Shown: positions 17,452-26,456 of the stretch, piece by piece | Numbering within the stretch: the first letter of the stretch is position 1 | How the letters are laid out: each line of letters starts with the position of its first letter | Origin: Candidatus Krumholzibacteriota bacterium | Lineage (GTDB): Bacteria > Krumholzibacteriota > Krumholzibacteriia > Krumholzibacteriales > Krumholzibacteriaceae | Direction of reading: 5' to 3' | NCBI GenBank assembly: GCA_016933255.1 | Contig: JAFGBF010000003.1 | Location: forward strand, 152,005 to 216,004 | DNA: 64,000 nt | Translations under genes and position numbers: made by a program | Notes under the pieces: model-generated | What the model saw: only the letters and a program-made list of their open reading frames with translations | What the model was told of the DNA's origin: nothing | The model's database searches: none

Positions 17452-17775
17452 ATGAGAATGCTGGAAGAATTTTTCCCGGAATTTGCAGGCGTACTGGATC
17501 AGATGGATTCTCTATACGGAGAGAAACGTCTGATTGATGAGAAGACCTACCAATTTCTCTGCTTCGCCCTTTCTATCAAGGCGAGATCGAAGCCCTGCGT
17601 GCTCAAGCATTTCAAGGGAGCTCTTGAAGCAGGGGCTACCGTAAAGGAATTAGCGTATATCCTCGCCCTCGTCATGCGCGAGGCGGCGGGAGCTGATGAT
17701 TGCTGGACACATGACGTGCTGGGCGATTGGAAAGAAATACTGGCTGGCAACGTCGATTGTGGCTGCGACAAATAG
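17452..17775 (+). CDS. Carboxymuconolactone decarboxylase/AhpD-like protein
   Basis: 107 aa. The start at 17452 is favoured by GGAGAG a few bases upstream. The family core is present: KPCVLKHFKGALEAGATVKELAYIL, where Cys and His four residues apart plus the following helix make up the CMD fold. The second redox Cys of true AhpD (CxxC) is absent in that position, although a late CGCD exists. Probably a trimeric or hexameric all-helical protein, with unknown substrate. Not clearly in an operon. Confidence 0.8.
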   Translation: MRMLEEFFPEFAGVLDQMDSLYGEKRLIDEKTYQFLCFALSIKARSKPCVLKHFKGALEAGATVKELAYILALVMREAAGADDCWTHDVLGDWKEILAGNVDCGCDK

Positions 17776-17834
17776 AATGGATTCTCACAAAACTTGATAT
17801 ATAAGGGCGATCCGGAAGGCGCGGGCGAAGATCA

Positions 17835-18566
17835 ATGGATTCTGAATTCAGGAATGTGTATGACGATGAACAGAGAGCCAGGGCTTACGCACAGCTTGAT
17901 TTTCCAGGCACGTACTACCTTGCTTTTCGAGACCTGTCATCGGTTTTTGAAAATCATGCAAAGGGGAAACGCGCTGTTGATTTCGGGTGCGGCACAGGAA
18001 GGTCGACAAGGTTCCTGAGAGACCTGGGATTCGAGGTTGTGGGCATCGATATCTCGCGTCCGATGCTGGATGAAGCACGCAGGCTGGATCCCGATGGGGA
18101 TTATCGTTTAGTCAAAGACGGAGACTTTGGCGGCCTGAAAGGCTGTCTCTTTGATTTGGTCCTCTCTGCATTTACATTCGATAATATCCCGACCATGGGA
18201 GAGAGAAAGGCCGCTCTTTTGTCGCTTAAAGATCTTCTTGCTGAGGATGGCTGCATTGTCAGTGTGGTTTCGGCACCTGAGATATATATTAACGAATGGG
18301 TCTCTTTCAGCACCAGGGACTACCCCGAGAACAGGAATGCCGTCAGCGGCGACAGGGTCCTCATAGAGATCCTCGGCGTAGGTGATGCCCGCCCTGTAGA
18401 AGATTCGGTATGTTCAGATGACGACTACCAGCGGTTGTTCAGGCAGTCTGGTCTGTCGGTCCTTGAGACTCTCCGTCCGCTCGCGAAAGGCAACGAGCCT
18501 GTCAAATGGGTGAGTGAGACGGAAATAGCTCCCTGGACGGTCTATGTCCTCGGTGCAGGTTCGTAA
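17835..18566 (+). CDS. Class I SAM-dependent methyltransferase
   Basis: 243 aa. Motif I AVDFGCGTGRSTRFL, motif II VVGIDISRPMLDEA, and DLVLSAFTFDNIP as motif IV. It is not closely similar to the methyltransferase at 16616. The downstream cysteine synthase homologue begins at its stop region, so the two may be co-transcribed and act on a related amino acid or thiol compound; this is inference. Confidence 0.85.
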   Translation: MDSEFRNVYDDEQRARAYAQLDFPGTYYLAFRDLSSVFENHAKGKRAVDFGCGTGRSTRFLRDLGFEVVGIDISRPMLDEARRLDPDGDYRLVKDGDFGGLKGCLFDLVLSAFTFDNIPTMGERKAALLSLKDLLAEDGCIVSVVSAPEIYINEWVSFSTRDYPENRNAVSGDRVLIEILGVGDARPVEDSVCSDDDYQRLFRQSGLSVLETLRPLAKGNEPVKWVSETEIAPWTVYVLGAGS

Positions 18567-18588
18567 ACGAGGCTGGAAAAATATCAGA

Positions 18589-19518
18589 ATGAATATTGGA
18601 AATAACATTATGCAGGCGATTGGAGACACATCCATGGTGCGGTTACGCAGTGTTGTCCCGCCCGGCTGTGCCGAGATCTTCGCGAAACTTGAATGGGAAA
18701 ACCCGACCGGCAGCATGAAAGACCGTATGGCGCAGGCGATGATCTCAGGAGCCGAGAAAGACGGACGGTTGAGGCCGGGAGATAAAATCGTCGAATACAC
18801 GGGAGGCAGCACCGGCATATCACTCGCATTGATCTGTGCCGCAAAGGGGTACAGTCTTCATATAGTGACTTCCGATGCGTTCAGCAGAGACAAGTTGAAT
18901 CAGATGTCGGCTTTTGGCGCCGAACTTACGCAGGTGCCGAGTGAGGGAGGACTCACTACCAGCAGACTGATAAGGGATATGATCAAAGTCGCTGAAGAAC
19001 TCAGTAAAAGGCCGGGGACATACTGGACTGACCAACTTAACAACTTCGACAGTATCTCGGGGTACTATCCCTTGGCCGAGGAGATATGGAAGCAGACAGA
19101 AGGAAAGCTCGACGCGTTTGTTCAATGCGTCGGAACCGCGGCTTCATTGCGGGGTGTGGCAACGGTGTTAAAGCGGTACAATCCAAGGCTGAAAATAGCG
19201 GCGGTCGAGCCGGGTGAATCGGCGGTACTGGCAGGCGGCCAGTCCGGGCCTCACAAGATAGAAGGAGTCGGAATCGGCTATACACCCCCTCTATGGAACG
19301 AGGAGATCGTCGATGAGATCATTGCGGTCAAAACAGATGACGCAAAAGATATGGCAAGGCGCCTGGCTCGCGAGGAGGGTCTCTTTGCCGGCACATCTTC
19401 AGGAGCAAATGTTGTCGCGGCAATCCGAATGGGAGAGCGTCTGGGCCCGGATGCCAGGATAGCTACTTTGATGGTCGACTCCGGCCTAAAATATCTCAGT
19501 ACCGATCTCTACCGATGA
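18589..19518 (+). CDS. Cysteine synthase-family PLP enzyme
   Basis: 309 aa from the ATG at 18589, which matches the family's usual N-terminus ahead of IGDTSMVRL. An ATG at 18544 would overlap the preceding gene by 23 bases. The PLP lysine is in NPTGSMKDRMA; EYTGGSTGISLAL is the substrate loop; GTAASLRGVATVLK binds the phosphate; AGTSSGAN is the last conserved block. O-acetylserine sulfhydrylase activity is the default, but CBS-like or DAP-ammonia-lyase-like activity cannot be excluded. No cysE nearby. Confidence 0.88.
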   Translation: MNIGNNIMQAIGDTSMVRLRSVVPPGCAEIFAKLEWENPTGSMKDRMAQAMISGAEKDGRLRPGDKIVEYTGGSTGISLALICAAKGYSLHIVTSDAFSRDKLNQMSAFGAELTQVPSEGGLTTSRLIRDMIKVAEELSKRPGTYWTDQLNNFDSISGYYPLAEEIWKQTEGKLDAFVQCVGTAASLRGVATVLKRYNPRLKIAAVEPGESAVLAGGQSGPHKIEGVGIGYTPPLWNEEIVDEIIAVKTDDAKDMARRLAREEGLFAGTSSGANVVAAIRMGERLGPDARIATLMVDSGLKYLSTDLYR

Positions 19519-19658
19519 GGAAGCGGATTCCGGCCGGCTTGAAAGAGGATTCCTTACTTTCCTGTGGCTGCCCCGCTGACAATGTGGTAGCCTTTGGCGC
19601 AGACGCCTGGGGGATGACGCGGTCCAGTTATACTATTCAGACAAAGACAGGAGGTGAT

Positions 19659-19727
19659 TTGAAAGAGAGGGATATTTCTAGGGCTGGAGGCTTCTTTTTA
19701 ATAAGGAGGGAAATATTATGGGTATGA
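19659..19727 (+). CDS. Possible leader peptide overlapping mscL start
   Basis: A 22-codon frame starts at TTG 19659 four bases after a strong CAGGAGGTGA and runs across the mscL ribosome site, stopping at a TGA 8 bases inside mscL (19725-19727). Its position could couple or attenuate mscL translation. The sequence alone cannot show that it is used. Confidence 0.3.
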   Translation: MKERDISRAGGFFLIRREILWV

Positions 19728-20122
19728 TGAAAGAGTTTAAAGAGTTTGCGGTAAAGGGAAATGTCGTTGATATGGCGGTAGGCATCATTATCGGCGTCGC
19801 ATTCGGCAAGATCATCTCATCCTTTGTTGCCGACGTGATTATGCCGCCGATCGGAGTCCTTCTGGGCGGAGTCGATTTTTCAGGTCTCGTATTTATAGTC
19901 AAAGAGGCTGCCGGAGAAGCTCCAGCTGTGGTTATCAGTTACGGGAAGTTCATACAGACCCTGATAGACTTTATAATAATCGCATTTGCAATATTTATGG
20001 CTGTAAAGGCTATGAACTCGTTAAAAAAGAAGGAAGAAGAGGCGCCTGCGGCGCCGGCCGCTCCTCCCAAAGAAGAAGTGCTTCTTGCGGAAATAAGAGA
20101 TCTGCTCAGGGAGCGGAAGTAA
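19718..20122 (+). CDS. mscL: Large-conductance mechanosensitive channel
   Basis: 134 aa, usual length. Opens on membrane tension to release solutes during osmotic downshock; pentamer in the inner membrane. The N-terminal helix and TM1 match the family ([27 protein letters not shown] followed by the periplasmic loop), with TM2 at about residues 80-103 ([18 protein letters not shown]) and the charged C-terminal bundle [13 protein letters not shown]. An Ala-Pro-rich linker separates TM2 and the bundle. Ribosome site TAAGGAGGG. Confidence 0.97.
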   Translation: MGMMKEFKEFAVKGNVVDMAVGIIIGVAFGKIISSFVADVIMPPIGVLLGGVDFSGLVFIVKEAAGEAPAVVISYGKFIQTLIDFIIIAFAIFMAVKAMNSLKKKEEEAPAAPAAPPKEEVLLAEIRDLLRERK

Positions 20123-20172
20123 TCAGTGTTTTTTCGAGGGGCCGCATCGCAATCGCATCGAGAAGGAAAAGA

Positions 20173-21090
20173 ATGAATACTAAAATCTGCAGACCGAGAT
20201 TTTTCACCCTGGTTCTTTTCCTTCCTGTTCTATTGGCGCTCGTCATATCAGCGGGAGGGGCGAGGGCAGAATCTTTTCGCCTGATATTCATCTGTGATAT
20301 ACATCTGATGCCGGAATTGAACGGTGCCGGAGGCTTCAGGGCGGCGATAGCCCGGATAAACGAACTCGATCCGGATCTTGTCATAACAGGGGGGGACCTC
20401 ATATATGACGCCCTCGAGGCTGACTACAAGAGGTCCTCCTCACTTTACGACCTGTATATCGCCCTGCGCGATGAGATCGATGCCCCTGTCTATGATGTCA
20501 TAGGAAATCACGAAGTCTTCGGCCTTTACCCTTCGAGCGGGATCGACCCGGGCCATGCCGAATATGGAAAGAAGATGTTTATCGACAGAATTGGTGAAGG
20601 ATCCACCTACAGGTCGTTCGATTTCAGGGGATGGCATTTTATTCTTCTCGATACGATAGGCTTTACTTCCGACAGAAAATATTTCGGGCTTGTCGGACGC
20701 GGCCAGCTCGAATGGATAGCGCGCGACCTTGAGAAAACAGGGCAGGATACGCCGATAGCTGTTGCAGGGCATATTCCGCTCGTGTCGGCTTACGGGCAGA
20801 CAAAAAAAGGGGCAGCTTCCGCCGCCTCGCCGAATGAAGTCGTTGTGAACTCGCATGAAGTCCTCGCCTTGTTCGAAGAATATGATCTTAAGCTCGTTCT
20901 GCAGGGACACCTGCATATCGTGGAACAGATCGCAATAAAAGGAACACATTTCGTTACAGGCGGAGCGGTCAGCGGGGCCTGGTGGAAGGGCCCCTTTGAG
21001 GGTTTTCCGGAAGGATTTGTCGTTGTAGATTTCGATGGCGCGAGGTTCAGTTACTATTATGAATCGTATGGATGGAAAGCGGAGGACTGA
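20173..21090 (+). CDS. Exported calcineurin-like metallophosphoesterase
   Basis: 305 aa with a signal peptide cut near ARAES. All metal-binding blocks of the fold are present: DIHLM (D-x-H), GGDLIYD (GD), GNHEV (GNH), VAGHIPLV (GH) and GHLHIVE (GHxH). It should be a periplasmic or outer-leaflet phosphoesterase with two metals; substrate unknown. It ends two bases before the GumN-like gene, indicating one operon. Confidence 0.9.
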   Translation: MNTKICRPRFFTLVLFLPVLLALVISAGGARAESFRLIFICDIHLMPELNGAGGFRAAIARINELDPDLVITGGDLIYDALEADYKRSSSLYDLYIALRDEIDAPVYDVIGNHEVFGLYPSSGIDPGHAEYGKKMFIDRIGEGSTYRSFDFRGWHFILLDTIGFTSDRKYFGLVGRGQLEWIARDLEKTGQDTPIAVAGHIPLVSAYGQTKKGAASAASPNEVVVNSHEVLALFEEYDLKLVLQGHLHIVEQIAIKGTHFVTGGAVSGAWWKGPFEGFPEGFVVVDFDGARFSYYYESYGWKAED

Positions 21091-21091
21091 G

Positions 21092-21964
21092 ATGAAAAGG
21101 GTTCTGGCGGTATTTCTTCTCCTTTTGCTGGTCCCCTCGGTTCTCTTCTCCGGTTCGATGGTATGGAAGGCCGTGTCGAAAAACGGTAGTACCGTTTATA
21201 TCGGAGGGACTGTCCATCTGCTCCGAGAGAGCGACTATCCCCTGCCCGAGGAGTACGAGAAGGCATATATCGATTCTGATATCCTTGTCCTGGAAACGGA
21301 CCTCGACGCGATGAACGATCCGGATATCCAGCAAATGATTCTGGTAAAAGGTCTTTATGAGGAAGGGAAGAGTCTGGATTCAGTCTTGTCAAAAGAAGCT
21401 TATGGGCTGTTGAACGACTACTGCGAGAGTATCGGGATCCCCCTTGCCACATTTCATCAGTTCAGACCATCGCTTGTCTCTATCGCACTCCTCGGGATCG
21501 AACTTCAGAGGCTCGGGATCGTCCAGGCCGGGATCGACCTGTTTTACCACAAGAGGGCTAAAGCCGATGGAAAAGAGGTCAAAGGGCTCGAATCGATCGA
21601 TAAGCAGATAGACTATCTCCTTTCAATTGGAGAAGGGAACGAGGATGAGTTCGTTATACATACAGTCAAGGAACTGAGAGAAACCGGAGAAACGATCGAT
21701 GGCCTTATCGAATCCTGGAAAAATGGTGATGAAGTGAAAATGTATCAGTACATGGTGGAGAGTATCAGGGATGCGTATCCAGAGCTTTTTGACAGATTGA
21801 TATTCGAGCGCAATGGAAACTGGGTACCCCAGATAGAAGCTTTTTTCGATTCCGGGGAAAAGGAATTCGTTCTGATGGGCGCTGCGCATCTTCTGGGTGA
21901 TGACGGGATAATAGAGCAACTGAGAGGGCTCGGTTACTCTGTCGAAAAATCTGCCGGCGAATGA
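21092..21964 (+). CDS. TraB/GumN-family exported protein
   Basis: 290 aa from the ATG at 21092, one base after the stop of the phosphoesterase and preceded by GGAGGA. Signal peptide to LFSGS. Family signatures: the N-terminal GGTVHLLRE (Gly-x-x-His), ESIDKQIDYL in the middle, and the C-terminal VLMGAAHLLGDDGII with conserved His. TraB/GumN/Tiki proteins are metal-dependent proteases in animals (Tiki), and bacterial members are of unknown role. Pairing with a phosphoesterase suggests a shared periplasmic task. Confidence 0.88.
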   Translation: MKRVLAVFLLLLLVPSVLFSGSMVWKAVSKNGSTVYIGGTVHLLRESDYPLPEEYEKAYIDSDILVLETDLDAMNDPDIQQMILVKGLYEEGKSLDSVLSKEAYGLLNDYCESIGIPLATFHQFRPSLVSIALLGIELQRLGIVQAGIDLFYHKRAKADGKEVKGLESIDKQIDYLLSIGEGNEDEFVIHTVKELRETGETIDGLIESWKNGDEVKMYQYMVESIRDAYPELFDRLIFERNGNWVPQIEAFFDSGEKEFVLMGAAHLLGDDGIIEQLRGLGYSVEKSAGE

Positions 21965-21984
21965 TCTCCCGACAATCGAATTGA

Positions 21985-22039
21985 GTTGACCTGGAACGTA
22001 AATCCGGGTGATACTGGGTCATCGACAACCGAGGTCAAC
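21985..22039. repeat. Inverted repeat in promoter region
   Basis: Perfect 8-base arms GTTGACCT (21985-21992) and AGGTCAAC (22032-22039) are separated by 39 bases in the only intergenic gap of this section. The left arm contains a TTGACC that lies 17 bases from TGATAC, a possible promoter for the gene at 22072. It could be a looping operator or a weak terminator hairpin; I cannot decide. Confidence 0.45.
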
Positions 22040-22071
22040 CATGTAATTTCTTCCAGGGAAAAAGGAGGATC

Positions 22072-22794
22072 ATGCGAAAATCAATATTTATTGTGCTGCT
22101 TTTGCTCGCTGGTGCGGTCTCGTTAAATGCCGAGACCTGTATAACGACCAAAGAGCATACAGACGCAAGTTATCACCATGGCACTGTCGAGCCGGCTTCC
22201 GACAGCGAAAGTGAAGTATGGATAGGCGAAGGAAGGATCGCGTCTATAGGTGAAGATCACCATTTGATATTCGATTTTCCCGGGAATAGACTCACGATCA
22301 TTCAACTCAGGGACAGCTCCTATGTGGAAGCTGAATTGCCGCTCGATATGACAAGAATAGTCGCTCCCGAGATGGCTCAGAGGATGACGATGTTCCAGAC
22401 TACAGGCGAAGTCAAGGCGCTCGATGAAAAGAAGGATATCGGTGGGAGGGAATGCGTCTGCTACTTCCTGGGATCGTGGATCGATTATATGGGTACGCGG
22501 TTCAGGGAGACCGAAAGGACTTCATGGGTGACTACAGATCTTCCTTTCGATATCGTTATGCTCGAATCATACTATGACGCTGTCTTCAGACTGAACAATT
22601 TCGGCAGCGAATATATTGAAGCAAGAAAAGCAGTCGTAGGCCTTGAGATCTTTTCGGAATCGATTCAGTACTCCGAAGGGCAGGCAAATAAATCGACTGC
22701 AGAAGTAGTTGAGATTGCAGAAAAGGATCCGCCCGCGGGGGTATATACGGTCCCGGAAGGCTATGTAAAAAAGGATGTGCTTACACCTCGCTGA
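22072..22794 (+). CDS. Exported DUF4412-like protein
   Basis: 240 aa, signal peptide cut after LNAE, strong AGGAGG ribosome site. The mature part begins as in the LolA-fold DUF4412 group: EVWIGEGRIASIGEDHHLIFD, then NRLTIIQLRDSSYVEAEL, i.e. 'condition, stored value, must-set' strand pattern of antiparallel beta. No catalytic residues stand out. Likely periplasmic ligand-binding; role unknown. Confidence 0.6.
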   Translation: MRKSIFIVLLLLAGAVSLNAETCITTKEHTDASYHHGTVEPASDSESEVWIGEGRIASIGEDHHLIFDFPGNRLTIIQLRDSSYVEAELPLDMTRIVAPEMAQRMTMFQTTGEVKALDEKKDIGGRECVCYFLGSWIDYMGTRFRETERTSWVTTDLPFDIVMLESYYDAVFRLNNFGSEYIEARKAVVGLEIFSESIQYSEGQANKSTAEVVEIAEKDPPAGVYTVPEGYVKKDVLTPR

Positions 22795-22859
22795 CCGTAC
22801 AACGATTAAATCAGAAATAACTGACAAGGCAGTCACCGGCCGTTATCTGGAGGTTGGAA

Positions 22860-24071
22860 ATGGACAGGAAAGAAGAGAAAAAGGGGCGAAGGGATTTTAT
22901 CAAGACGGGGATCGCCGGCCTCGCCGGTGCCGCTCTGGCGCCATCATTACTTAAGGCTGAAGAAGTATCGAAAGAGAAGAAAAAGCACAGGCTGATCTAC
23001 AGGACTCTCGGAAGGACGGGGATAAAGGTTCCCATAGTCAGTATAGGGGCGCAGGCACAGGATGCGGCGATATTCAGCGCGGCACTTGAAGCAGGCCTTA
23101 CCCATTTCGATACGGCAAGTAACTACGGAAACGGGGCGCATGAGTCGCAATTGGGGGAGGTCATAAAGGGAAGACCCAGAGATTCCTACATGATCTCGAC
23201 CAAGGTCTATCTCCCGATGGATCAGAAGACGGGAGCGTTCAAGAAGGAAGCTACGTCGGAAGCCTTTATAGAGACTTTTGAGGGGAGTCTGCAGAGACTT
23301 GGGGTGGATCATGTGGAAGTCCTCCACGCTCACGCGGTCGCCAGCAGGGAGGCGGTTCTTTATGAACCGGTCATCAATGCCCTTGAAAAACTGAAAAAGG
23401 ACGGGAAGATCCTCGCATCCGGAGTCTCTGTCCACACTAACGAAGTCGAAGTGATCGATGCGGTAATCGAGGGCGGTTTTTACGATGTCGTTCTTACCGC
23501 CTACAACTTCCGCCAGCCGCACCGGGAAGATCTGAAAAAAGCAATAGCGCGGGCTGCCAAAAATGGAGTGGGTATAGTTGCGATGAAGACTCAGGCAGGA
23601 GTCTACTGGGACAGGGAACGGACGAAGATGATCAATATGAAGGCTGCTCTTAAATGGGTCCTTGGCGATGAGAATGTACATACGACGATCCCGGGGTTTA
23701 CGACCTTTGAACAGCTTGAAGAGGATATCTCCGTAATGGCAGACCTGAAGATGACGGCCGAGGAGAAAAAGGGCCTCGAACTTGGGAGCAGAGCCGGCCA
23801 TGAAGGGCTCTATTGCGATCAGTGCGGGAAATGCGTCGATCAATGCAGAAACCATATTGATATACCATCGCTGATGAGAAGTTATATGTACGCGTACGGC
23901 TACAGAAATCTTGCTAAAGCGAAGGATACGATCCGGACGGTCCTGAAAGAGAGCTCTCTCTGCGAAGGGTGCTCATCGTGCAGCGTTGCCTGCTCGATGG
24001 GGTTCGATGTGAAAGGGAAGATATCCGATATAGCGAGACTTGCTGATGTGCCTGACGATTTTCTTGCGTGA
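22860..24071 (+). CDS. Tat-exported aldo/keto reductase with ferredoxin-like C-terminus
   Basis: 403 aa from the ATG at 22860, behind CTGGAGG. The N-terminus carries a twin-arginine signal (RRDFIKTGIAGLAGAALAP). Residues about 40-290 form an aldo/keto reductase barrel with the Asp-Tyr-Lys-His set: HFDTASNYGNG, STKVYL, EVLHAHAV. After residue 310 come two Cys clusters, CDQCGKCVDQC and CEGCSSCSVAC, typical of 4Fe-4S binding. This combination is known in a subgroup of periplasmic, non-NADPH reductases, where electrons probably come from the iron-sulfur part. Substrate unknown. Confidence 0.88.
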   Translation: MDRKEEKKGRRDFIKTGIAGLAGAALAPSLLKAEEVSKEKKKHRLIYRTLGRTGIKVPIVSIGAQAQDAAIFSAALEAGLTHFDTASNYGNGAHESQLGEVIKGRPRDSYMISTKVYLPMDQKTGAFKKEATSEAFIETFEGSLQRLGVDHVEVLHAHAVASREAVLYEPVINALEKLKKDGKILASGVSVHTNEVEVIDAVIEGGFYDVVLTAYNFRQPHREDLKKAIARAAKNGVGIVAMKTQAGVYWDRERTKMINMKAALKWVLGDENVHTTIPGFTTFEQLEEDISVMADLKMTAEEKKGLELGSRAGHEGLYCDQCGKCVDQCRNHIDIPSLMRSYMYAYGYRNLAKAKDTIRTVLKESSLCEGCSSCSVACSMGFDVKGKISDIARLADVPDDFLA

Positions 24072-24470
24072 TCCTTATGGGGGATCGGGATAATATATAT
24101 TTCAGGCGTGTGCCCTCTTGCGGCGAGAACGTTCCGGGATGGGCAGCCTGGGCGTACGCGCTTGACCCGGCATGTTGACAAAGAGTATCCTTGCAGCTTG
24201 ATTAAGTACATAGGGGGTGGTCGTCCCTTTTAGATCCTGCCGCGTATCCACAGGTTTCCAGGAATAAAGCTCGATGCCCTTTTGACATTATCTGATTATC
24301 TTCCGGGCCGTCGCTCCGATACTGTTTCATGCGGTAATTTTTCAAAGAGGCGAAAAAATTTCAGAAAGGAGGGAACACCTGGTCGACTTATCCGGTCTAA
24401 TATGTGAATCGGGAAACGGCGGGGAGATACCCTGCCGGGAGTCTTTTCACACAGACCGAAAGGAGCAGTC
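24072..24470. other. Intergenic stretch, nothing assigned
   Basis: About 400 bases without a supportable gene. TTGACA occurs near 24175 and 24285 but without clear -10 boxes at proper spacing. The last 20 bases hold the AAAGGAGC ribosome site of the VWA gene. Confidence 0.4.
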
Positions 24471-26456
24471 ATGAAACGTTTATCTATTTCGTCGATGGCC
24501 GCTGCAGCATTTGTCGCCCTCATCTTTGCCCTTTTTTCTCCGGCAGGAGGGAACGACCGCCAGCCGTCTCCTTCGCCGGAAGTGACAGGAGTACAGACCG
24601 GAGAGATCGGCGGGATCGTGGTAATTGATACTGCCGGACTGCCGCTGGCATATGCCAATGTGATTGTCGAAGGAACGAACCTGGGCTGCATGACTTTGAA
24701 GGACGGGACATTTTTGGTCAAGAATGTCCCTGTCGGTAAATACACGGTGACAGTCATGTTGATGGGTTATAAGAAAGAGCAGATCGATTCGGTGCTGGTC
24801 TTCGCCGGCAAGACGACACAAATTGAATTCAGGATGCGCGAAGAGTACGTGGGAGAGACCCGGGAGATCCTTGTAGAGGCCGATCAGAAACTGGTCAAAA
24901 TCGGAGCCAGCAGTGCAGGGGATAAAGATGGTCTTCCAGGCGGAAGATCAGAGGTAATGTATTTCTCCGGCAAAAAGAGGTACTGTCCTCCCTACCCGTC
25001 TGTTTCTCACAATACAGAAGAGTATGAGCATATAAACGACAACAGGTTTCTCGGCGTGATCGCCAACCCCCTTTCGACATTTTCCATCGATGTCGATGCC
25101 GCCTCATATTCCAATATGAGAAGATTTGTCAACGGCGGCGAGTATCCATACAAGGATGCGGTCAGGGTAGAGGAACTTATCAATTACTTCGACTATGATT
25201 ATGAGGAACCGAAGAAGGGTCTTCCGTTCTCGATCACTACGGAGCTTTCCGAATGTCCGTGGAACACCGGCCACAGGCTTGTACATATCGGGCTCAGAGG
25301 TGAACAGCTGGATGAGAAAAGCGTAAAACCGAGCAACCTCGTTTTTCTTCTCGATGTATCAGGGTCGATGGACCAGCCGAGCAAACTTCCGCTGCTGAAG
25401 GATGCCTTCAGGCTTTTAGTCAACCAGCTTGGAGAAGACGATCGTGTAGCGATAGTCGTATATGCCGGCAGCGCCGGTCTTGTGCTTCCGTCGACGAGAT
25501 GTTCAAAGAAAGATAAGATAATCGAGTCTCTCGAAAAGCTGAGCGCTGGCGGTTCGACTGCCGGCGGAGAAGGGATAAGGCTCGCCTATGAGACCGCAAA
25601 AGAGAATTTTATCAAAGACGGAAATAACAGGATCATACTCGCCACAGACGGGGATTTCAATGTCGGGATATCGAGTTCGTCGGAACTCATAGAGTATATC
25701 GAGAAGAAACGCGATGATGGGATCTTTCTTACGGTCCTCGGGTTCGGGATGGGGAATTACAAGGATCACAGGCTCGAACAGCTTGCCGACAAGGGGAACG
25801 GAAACCATGCCTACATAGATAATATCATGGAAGCAAAGAAGGTCCTCGTAAACGATGTCACCGCGACTTTGTACACGATAGCGAAAGACGTGAAGATCCA
25901 GGTCGAATTCAATCCTGCCAGGGTCGCAGAATACAGGCTGATAGGTTATGAGAACAGGCTTCTCGAGACAGAGGATTTTGAGGACGACACCAAGGATGCA
26001 GGAGAGATAGGAGCAGGGCACACCGTCACCGCATTGTATGAGATAGTCCCCGTCACAGATGGAGGCGAGGCATCAGAGGACCGGTTGAGGTACCAGGATG
26101 TGGTGATCAACAGTCAGGCAAAAAGATCGAAGGAGCTTCTGACAGTCAGTATCCGCTATAAGGAACCGGACGGTGAAGAAAGCAGATTGATCAGCAGAAC
26201 CCTTAAAGACGACCCCGTAGCACTGGATGATTCCTCCGAAACTTTCAGGTTCTCCTCCGCCGTTGCGATGTTCGGGATGGTACTCAGAGAATCCGAGCAT
26301 CGGGGAGATTCCGATCTCGATTCGGTCATCAGGCTTGCAAAAGGGGCCAAAGGCGACGACAATTATGGATACAGGGCGGAGTTCATAAGGATTGTCGAAC
26401 AGGTAAAGATACTTGCGGAACTCCGGGAGATCGGTTCAAAGGACGGAGATGATTAA
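24471..26456 (+). CDS. Exported VWA-domain protein with carboxypeptidase-regulatory-like domain
   Basis: 661 aa. Signal peptide, then a CarboxypepD_reg/plug-associated beta domain (residues about 45-125: GGIVVIDTAGLPLAYANVIVEG), a vWF_A N-terminal domain (NPLSTFSIDVDAASYSNMRRF), the VWA domain with a complete MIDAS DVSGSM near residue 293, and a DUF3520 C-terminal region. This YfbK-like layout is widespread in FCB and proteobacteria; the regulatory domain at the front is usual in FCB versions. It likely binds metal and protein partners at the cell surface. It overlaps arsC by 8 bases. Confidence 0.9.
   Translation: MKRLSISSMAAAAFVALIFALFSPAGGNDRQPSPSPEVTGVQTGEIGGIVVIDTAGLPLAYANVIVEGTNLGCMTLKDGTFLVKNVPVGKYTVTVMLMGYKKEQIDSVLVFAGKTTQIEFRMREEYVGETREILVEADQKLVKIGASSAGDKDGLPGGRSEVMYFSGKKRYCPPYPSVSHNTEEYEHINDNRFLGVIANPLSTFSIDVDAASYSNMRRFVNGGEYPYKDAVRVEELINYFDYDYEEPKKGLPFSITTELSECPWNTGHRLVHIGLRGEQLDEKSVKPSNLVFLLDVSGSMDQPSKLPLLKDAFRLLVNQLGEDDRVAIVVYAGSAGLVLPSTRCSKKDKIIESLEKLSAGGSTAGGEGIRLAYETAKENFIKDGNNRIILATDGDFNVGISSSSELIEYIEKKRDDGIFLTVLGFGMGNYKDHRLEQLADKGNGNHAYIDNIMEAKKVLVNDVTATLYTIAKDVKIQVEFNPARVAEYRLIGYENRLLETEDFEDDTKDAGEIGAGHTVTALYEIVPVTDGGEASEDRLRYQDVVINSQAKRSKELLTVSIRYKEPDGEESRLISRTLKDDPVALDDSSETFRFSSAVAMFGMVLRESEHRGDSDLDSVIRLAKGAKGDDNYGYRAEFIRIVEQVKILAELREIGSKDGDD

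Noticed and set aside
22947..23855. 302-codon open frame on the minus strand
   Set aside because: Antisense to the aldo/keto reductase; no recognisable domain; the plus-strand gene is certain.
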